This document shows, piece by piece, positions 5,668 through 9,833 of a DNA stretch of 9,833 nucleotides. Source of the DNA: Candidatus Woesearchaeota archaeon (GTDB lineage Archaea; Nanobdellota; Nanobdellia; Woesearchaeales; CG1-02-33-12); contig JAFCEA010000019.1 in the NCBI GenBank assembly GCA_017609385.1, positions 1 to 9,833 on the forward strand. Reading direction: 5' to 3'. The notes under the pieces were generated by a model. That model ran no database searches. It was not told where the DNA came from and worked only from the letters and a program-made list of their open reading frames with translations. The position numbers were made by a program, and so were the translations under genes. Position 1 is the first letter of the stretch; every line of letters starts with the position of its first letter.

Positions 5668-6834
5668 ATGAAAACCTTAGTAATAGAAATCCATAGCTTA
5701 AACAGATTCCAGATAACTAAACAGGATACCCCTTTTCTTTATGATCTGACTAAAAAGTATGGATTAGGGAAGGCAAGGCCGTGTTTTGCTTATGACATTC
5801 AAACTTGTTTTTGGACAGGAACTTATCCTGAAAAAAATAATCATTTTGCAAAATATGAATATCACAAAAATTACGACAAGTTTCATTTCATTGATTTGTT
5901 TCCAAATAAACTCAGAAATATTTCTTATAATCTCTGGAAATATTTAGGGGGAGATGATTTTTTTACAAATTTATGCTCGCGTAAATATACCCATCATTTT
6001 AAGATTGCAAGAAGATTTCATTTTTTTCATAAAAAGGTGTTTGAGGTTCCAACACTATTTGATATTTTAAGAAAAAATAACAAGAAATTCCTTTATTACC
6101 AGTGGCCAACCGTAGCCACAAACAATGGCTGGAAGTTAAAAATCTTTCCGAGATTAGATGATATAATGATATCAAAAAAATTCATTAAACTAGTTAAGAA
6201 AAATAATAATCTTGACTTTTATTTTCTGCAACTGAGGGATTTGGACATTGTTGCTCATAAATATGGCCCTTACTCAGAACAGGCAAAGAAAAAGCTTCGA
6301 ATCATTGATCAACTATTAAAAGATATACTCAATAATTTTTCCCTTGAGAAAGATAACATTCTAATATTCTCATATTTTGGCATGGTGCCTGTCAAGGGAA
6401 AAATTAATATAAAAGAAGTTCTGCCACAATTTAGAAAAGGATACTATTACTTTCTTGACTCAACAGAAGCAAGGTTCTGGTTTTTCAACAGCAAAATAAA
6501 AAAACAAGTTATCAACATACTGAAAAAAATAAAAGAAGGCCACTTATTAACTAAAAAAGAAAAAATAAACTATCATGTTAATTTTAGGGATAACCGGCAC
6601 TTTGAAGAGTTATTTTTATTGAAGCCGGGCTATATTATAAGCCCCGATTTCTTTCACAAAAGACCAATAAAGGGAGCACATTCTTATGGATTAAAATGTG
6701 AAGAAGAACAAGGGATATTCCTGATAAATAAAAAATCCAAGAAAGAAGCAGAACTTGTTGATATGATGCCCACTTTGCTTGATTTTTATAAAATAAAGAC
6801 AAAATCTGATGGGAGCTCAATCTTATTAATTTAA
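5668..6834 (+). CDS. AlkP-superfamily (type I phosphodiesterase-like) protein with one metal site lost
   Basis: This 388-residue soluble protein has no signal peptide. The fold is recognised from PFLYDLTKKYG (22-32), WTGTYPEKNNHF (49-60, the TGxYPxxHG region), the DxxxH motif D193-H197, FGM (237-239) and GAHSYG (336-341). In phosphodiesterases of this superfamily one metal is held by the Asp and His of DxxxH and a final His; here D193, H197 and H338 are all kept. The other metal is held by an N-terminal Asp, the Ser/Thr nucleophile and the Asp-His of SDHGM. Here these appear as H9 (VIEIHSL), no Ser/Thr at the expected place (AYDIQ, 41-45), and Y236-F237 (SYFGM). It is therefore probably a non-hydrolytic binding protein or an enzyme with changed chemistry. 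Neighbouring flippase and nucleotidyltransferase genes suggest a role in envelope glycan or lipid metabolism. The frame is long and intact, so it is not a decayed gene. Confidence 0.8.
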   Translation: MKTLVIEIHSLNRFQITKQDTPFLYDLTKKYGLGKARPCFAYDIQTCFWTGTYPEKNNHFAKYEYHKNYDKFHFIDLFPNKLRNISYNLWKYLGGDDFFTNLCSRKYTHHFKIARRFHFFHKKVFEVPTLFDILRKNNKKFLYYQWPTVATNNGWKLKIFPRLDDIMISKKFIKLVKKNNNLDFYFLQLRDLDIVAHKYGPYSEQAKKKLRIIDQLLKDILNNFSLEKDNILIFSYFGMVPVKGKINIKEVLPQFRKGYYYFLDSTEARFWFFNSKIKKQVINILKKIKEGHLLTKKEKINYHVNFRDNRHFEELFLLKPGYIISPDFFHKRPIKGAHSYGLKCEEEQGIFLINKKSKKEAELVDMMPTLLDFYKIKTKSDGSSILLI

Positions 6835-8147
6835 TTAAAATTTCTGAATGTAATTATCATATTATCCTTATGCAATGTTGCAAATTTTTTCAGGCAAAGC
6901 CTTAATTTATGTGCATCTCTAAAATTCCTTAATAAGCTGTCAAATTGTTCTAAATCATCTTTACCTTTCAAACAAAAAGGATATGCTTTTTTGAGATAAT
7001 AAACTGATTTATTAAAATAATTCCTGTCTATTCTGCCAGGTTTTATGCTTAGCATTGCAAATAATCCTGAGAAATATATTTTTATAACAGGATCCCTGTA
7101 ATCAACCAATGCCTTTAAATAAAGATTTTTATTGTTAGACAAAACCTTAAAAAACCAACCTAGATTTGCTCTTGCTTGGAAAAGTATAGATAAAAAATTA
7201 AACAGAAAGTCTGGTATTTTAGACCCTAATTTTTTATAACTAAGATGGTCAACATGCTCTCTTAAATAGATTCTTGAGACTTTTTTATATGCCTCATCCC
7301 ATCCTTCAATGCCTGCAAATTGCTCTAAGAAAAATTTGATTACAGTTAATAAGTCAGCTATTGAATCCATCCATAGTTTTTCTGGATTTTTTATATTGCT
7401 TACACCATTTTTATCATATTTTAGTCTAATTTCAGTAAAGTAACCTATCTTATTTACTAGTTCCTTATTTTTATTATAGAATTTAGGATATGTTTTCTTT
7501 AGTTCCGTATTCATGCCTCTAATACAATCTATTAATTTAGGTTGATAATTTCTTATAAGGATATTAAGTGCCTGACAGCATATGCTATATGTTTTTGTGG
7601 ATTCCATGACTAATTTATGTTTAAGTTTTCTGTCAGCTGTTTTGATTTCTTTCAAAGAAAACCACTCTGCAAAAAAACCTATCCTATTTAGTAAAAGCCT
7701 AACTCCCTCATACTTGGGCAAATTTTGCTTCTCTAATGATGGGATTAGTTCTCTTACATCTTCGCCATAAATTAATTTAGATGCATACTTTAAATCATAA
7801 AACCTTAGTATGGGCGCTACTTTCTTCAATCTATTTTTCTCAAAATACCTCACATCAATATCTATCTCTTCATCATAGTTAGATATCTTTTTTCTGATTT
7901 TTTGGTAAATTTGCTTCATAAGTCTATTGCTTAACCTTGAATCTGTGATTACAAAAATATCAAAATCACTTACCAGTTTAATTTCCTTCTTAACTTTTTT
8001 TATGATTCCCTCGCCTTTTCCATAGCCTCCTGCAAGAATAATAGAACATATATTTGGAGCGCTGTCTTTTAGAACATCCACTATTATTTCTAATTTCTTA
8101 TTAATAAAATCATCAACTTGTTTATTATGCAATGTATATATTCCCAT
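6831..8147 (-). CDS. Nucleotidyltransferase-fold (Pol beta-like) protein with a large helical C-terminal region
   Basis: This 438-residue cytoplasmic protein carries the minimal nucleotidyltransferase pattern near its N-terminus: LAGGYGKGEG (38-47) as the hG[G/S] turn, SDFDIFVITD (60-69) with the two metal-binding Asps D61 and D63, and EIDIDVRYF (94-102) supplying the third carboxylate. The gap between GG and DxD is longer than in minimal members because of a basic insertion (KKVKKEIKL). Residues from about 110 to the end are mostly helical and rich in Lys, Leu and Phe; I recognise no domain there. Such proteins transfer a nucleotide to a protein, RNA or small molecule, but the substrate is not evident. 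Its stop overlaps that of the AlkP-like gene by 4 nt, tail to tail. It has its own TATA-like element 66 nt downstream of the DUF362 gene, and could also be read as the last gene of that operon. Confidence 0.75.
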   Translation of the reverse strand: MGIYTLHNKQVDDFINKKLEIIVDVLKDSAPNICSIILAGGYGKGEGIIKKVKKEIKLVSDFDIFVITDSRLSNRLMKQIYQKIRKKISNYDEEIDIDVRYFEKNRLKKVAPILRFYDLKYASKLIYGEDVRELIPSLEKQNLPKYEGVRLLLNRIGFFAEWFSLKEIKTADRKLKHKLVMESTKTYSICCQALNILIRNYQPKLIDCIRGMNTELKKTYPKFYNKNKELVNKIGYFTEIRLKYDKNGVSNIKNPEKLWMDSIADLLTVIKFFLEQFAGIEGWDEAYKKVSRIYLREHVDHLSYKKLGSKIPDFLFNFLSILFQARANLGWFFKVLSNNKNLYLKALVDYRDPVIKIYFSGLFAMLSIKPGRIDRNYFNKSVYYLKKAYPFCLKGKDDLEQFDSLLRNFRDAHKLRLCLKKFATLHKDNMIITFRNFN

Positions 8148-8177
8148 TTTTACTTTACTGCAAACCCAAAATAATTA

Positions 8178-8185
8178 TTTTTATA
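8178..8185 (-). promoter_or_regulatory. TATA-like element of the nucleotidyltransferase-fold gene
   Basis: The minus strand reads TATAAAAA, centred about 34 nt before the ATG at 8147, in the 66-nt gap after the DUF362 gene. It predicts a leader of about 8 nt. Read-through from upstream is also possible. Confidence 0.45.
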
Positions 8186-8213
8186 TCCCTCAAATTAATA
8201 ATGTTCCTTTCTC

Positions 8214-9329
8214 TTATTGTTTTAAACCCCTTTTTATTTGTATTGCTCCAACTGGGCATATTTTAACACACTTCAGGCATCTGGCATCCATACATTTCTT
8301 TCTATTAATCTTAAGGTGATTGTCTATTGCCCCTACTGGGCATACCTTAACACACAGCATGCATTTTGTGCATTTGGATTTAATAATCTTTGGCCTTAGA
8401 CCTATTATCCAATTAAATAAAGGTATTAATGTTTTTTTTGGAAAAATCCTTGAATAAACATAATCAATAATATGCATTAATTTAAAAAAGAAGCAAAACA
8501 TATTTTGAGATAAAACTCTTTTTTCTAGTCTTACAGGTGTTTCCTTAAACTTTCCGATAATTTCAATATTTCTGCCACATAGCCCTTGTTTCACAGCTTC
8601 ATTTATATGCCTTATTTTTTTGTAGTTTACGCCTATTATTTTACAACAAACCTTATCTACAGCAACCACATCCTCTCCAGCAACAATTGATTTTATACTG
8701 ATAGGTTTTCCGTAACCAGCTGATTTTGTTACATTTGTTGCATCAACAATAGTTAAATCAGGCTTGCAGGTTTTGTTAAGGTCAACTATCGCAAGGTCCA
8801 AATTTTTAAGATGAAATTTTCTTCTTTCCTCTTTATTTAAAATTCCCATAAGATTTTTCATTCCTGCTGTAACTGTTGTAAGTGAGTGCATTTTAAGCTT
8901 TGGAATATTAATTAGCACATCAGCTTCTAAAACTGCTTTAGGAATCATCAGTTCTTTAAACAAGCCATTAGGCACTCTCACTTTTTTACATTTTGCATTT
9001 TCAAAGTTAATGAGCTTAACATCAAGTTCTCTTGCAAGTTCTGGCACAGAAAGAATTTTAAAAACCTTTTTAGTATCAAACTCAAATCCGGACTGCTCTC
9101 CTATTATAGGTATCCCCCCACATTTTTTAACTTCTTCAACTACTGCCTTTATAACATCAAAATCAGTGACAGCACCCCTGATAGGTCCAACAAAATTTGG
9201 CTTTATAATGACCTGATAACCTTCTTTAACTGTTTTCTGAATCCCACCAATCAATTCAATAGCTTTCTTCGTACTCTTTTTAATAGACTTTCCATCTAAT
9301 TCAGTATTTACTATTGATACTTTAGACAT
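8214..9329 (-). CDS. DUF362 protein with C-terminal 2x[4Fe-4S] ferredoxin domain
   Basis: This 371-residue protein has a DUF362 domain at about 1-265: VIIKPNFVGP (40-49), INIPKLKMHSLTTVTAGMKN (140-159), LMGI (160-163) and VAGEDVVAVDKV (216-227) are characteristic. A ferredoxin-like tail follows. The first cluster motif is C320, C323, C326, C330-P (CxxCxxCxxxCP). The second is C346, C351, C354, C358-P, with four instead of two residues between the first two cysteines. Between them and the main domain lies a hydrophobic stretch (about 277-312) that could touch the membrane. DUF362 proteins are iron-sulfur proteins of unknown reaction, common in archaea and clostridia. The ATG lies six nt beyond the TGA that ends the glycosyltransferase frame; GTGAT (9334-9338) overlaps that TGA and can serve as Shine-Dalgarno sequence, so the two genes are probably translationally coupled. 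Confidence 0.9.
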   Translation of the reverse strand: MSKVSIVNTELDGKSIKKSTKKAIELIGGIQKTVKEGYQVIIKPNFVGPIRGAVTDFDVIKAVVEEVKKCGGIPIIGEQSGFEFDTKKVFKILSVPELARELDVKLINFENAKCKKVRVPNGLFKELMIPKAVLEADVLINIPKLKMHSLTTVTAGMKNLMGILNKEERRKFHLKNLDLAIVDLNKTCKPDLTIVDATNVTKSAGYGKPISIKSIVAGEDVVAVDKVCCKIIGVNYKKIRHINEAVKQGLCGRNIEIIGKFKETPVRLEKRVLSQNMFCFFFKLMHIIDYVYSRIFPKKTLIPLFNWIIGLRPKIIKSKCTKCMLCVKVCPVGAIDNHLKINRKKCMDARCLKCVKICPVGAIQIKRGLKQ

Positions 9330-9335
9330 GACTTA

Positions 9336-9833
9336 TCACTTTCTATTCATATCAGCCAAGAAGCCAAAGAATGTAATCTGAATTCCTACAAGTATTAACA
9401 GCATGCTTAATATGACCCTTGGAATTCCACCTGCATTACCTACAGTTATTATTTATAGGATAAATAGGCCAAGTAAAAAACCAGCTAAAATAAACATTAA
9501 TCCAATTCTGCCAAAGAATTTCAAGGGCTCAAAATCCCTATAAATTCTGAATATGTTTATCCAGGCCTTTACTGCATAGTCAAAAGGGTTCCTGAATAAT
9601 TTGCTTGGCCTTGTCTTGTTTGTCCTTATAGGCACTTCTGCAATTTTCATCTTTGATTTTCCTGCCCTTATCAGCTGCTCTTGTGTGTAAGTAAAGGTGT
9701 TTATTAAAGGAAGCTCTGCAACCTCACTTGTAAATGTCCTGAATCCTGTTGTTGTATCGGTAATTTTTGTTTTAAGCAGATTTGAGAAGACCCTTGCAAA
9801 AGCCCTGTTCCCTAATTTATTCATGAGAGAGGA
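9336..9833 (-). pseudogene. DPM1-like family 2 glycosyltransferase, 3' part, interrupted by an in-frame TAA
   Basis: The minus-strand frame is open from the right edge of the window to a TAA at 9453-9455, then continues for 38 sense codons to a TGA at 9336-9338. DTTTGFRTF and TYTQEQLIRAGKSKMKIAEVPI match the end of the catalytic domain of polyprenyl-phosphate sugar synthases (GT2, DPM1-like). These make dolichyl-phosphate mannose or glucose on the inner face of the membrane. The last part before the TAA is one membrane helix (FFGRIGLMFILAGFLLGLFIL is the region); the part after it has the second helix (VILSMLLILVGIQITFFGFLA is the region), as expected for intact relatives. A single-base change, for example TAT or TTA to TAA, explains the interruption without any frameshift. 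The ATG at 9824 is internal; the true start is outside. The truncated product keeps the visible catalytic end and may still work. Confidence 0.75.

Noticed and set aside
9453..9455. Programmed read-through or recoding of the glycosyltransferase stop
   Set aside because: The codon is TAA, not the TAG used for pyrrolysine or the TGA used for selenocysteine, and no downstream stem-loop is evident; a mutation or sequencing error is simpler.
1..9833. tRNA, rRNA, CRISPR array or riboswitch
   Set aside because: The gaps between genes are at most about 125 nt and A/T-rich; none shows regularly spaced repeats, a cloverleaf or a conserved structured leader.

Overview
The window looks archaeal. It is AT-rich, and most gene starts have an archaeal TATA-type element (several are exact TTTATATA) centred about 26-35 nt upstream of the start codon, which implies leaderless or very short-leader mRNAs. 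There are no bacterial -35/-10 pairs. An archaeal-type DPM1-like glycosyltransferase and a mini AbrB-like domain agree with this. The very compact, A/T-rich, AbrB-bearing style would suit a DPANN-type lineage such as Woesearchaeota, but no marker gene proves it.

Layout, left to right. (1) A radical SAM enzyme runs off the left edge on the minus strand (1-657). (2) Divergent from it is a tight three-gene operon (758-2973): two tandem HxGH cytidylyltransferases, the first with an N-terminal AbrB-like segment, then an OPA-family (GlpT-like) organophosphate transporter. (3) A minus-strand HD-domain hydrolase (3033-3764) is divergent from a CDP-alcohol phosphatidyltransferase (3889-4599). The latter converges on a flippase-like LPG_synthase_TM/UPF0104 membrane protein (4619-5557). 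(4) Divergent from the flippase is an alkaline-phosphatase-superfamily protein (5668-6834) that appears to have lost one of its two metal sites. It converges, with overlapping stop codons, on a nucleotidyltransferase-fold protein (6831-8147). (5) At the right edge, on the minus strand, a DUF362 protein with two 4Fe-4S motifs (8214-9329) follows a DPM1-like glycosyltransferase whose C-terminus is interrupted by an in-frame TAA (9336-9833, cut by the window edge).

Taken together this is a cell-envelope and lipid-headgroup region. A coherent but unproven reading is this: the OPA transporter imports a phosphorylated alcohol, sugar or phosphonate; the cytidylyltransferases activate it with CTP; and the CDP-alcohol phosphatidyltransferase moves it (or another CDP-alcohol) onto a membrane acceptor. 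The flippase-like protein, the AlkP-like protein and the polyprenyl-phosphate-type glycosyltransferase would then act on lipid-linked products. The most unusual points are the AbrB/cytidylyltransferase fusion with a dyad over its own predicted transcription start, the selective loss of one metal site in the AlkP-like protein, the missing last Asp in the CDP-alcohol transferase motif, and a 26-bp identical promoter block at two divergent gene pairs about 4.9 kb apart. No tRNA, rRNA, CRISPR array or mobile element was seen, and no gene-free stretch exceeds 125 nt.
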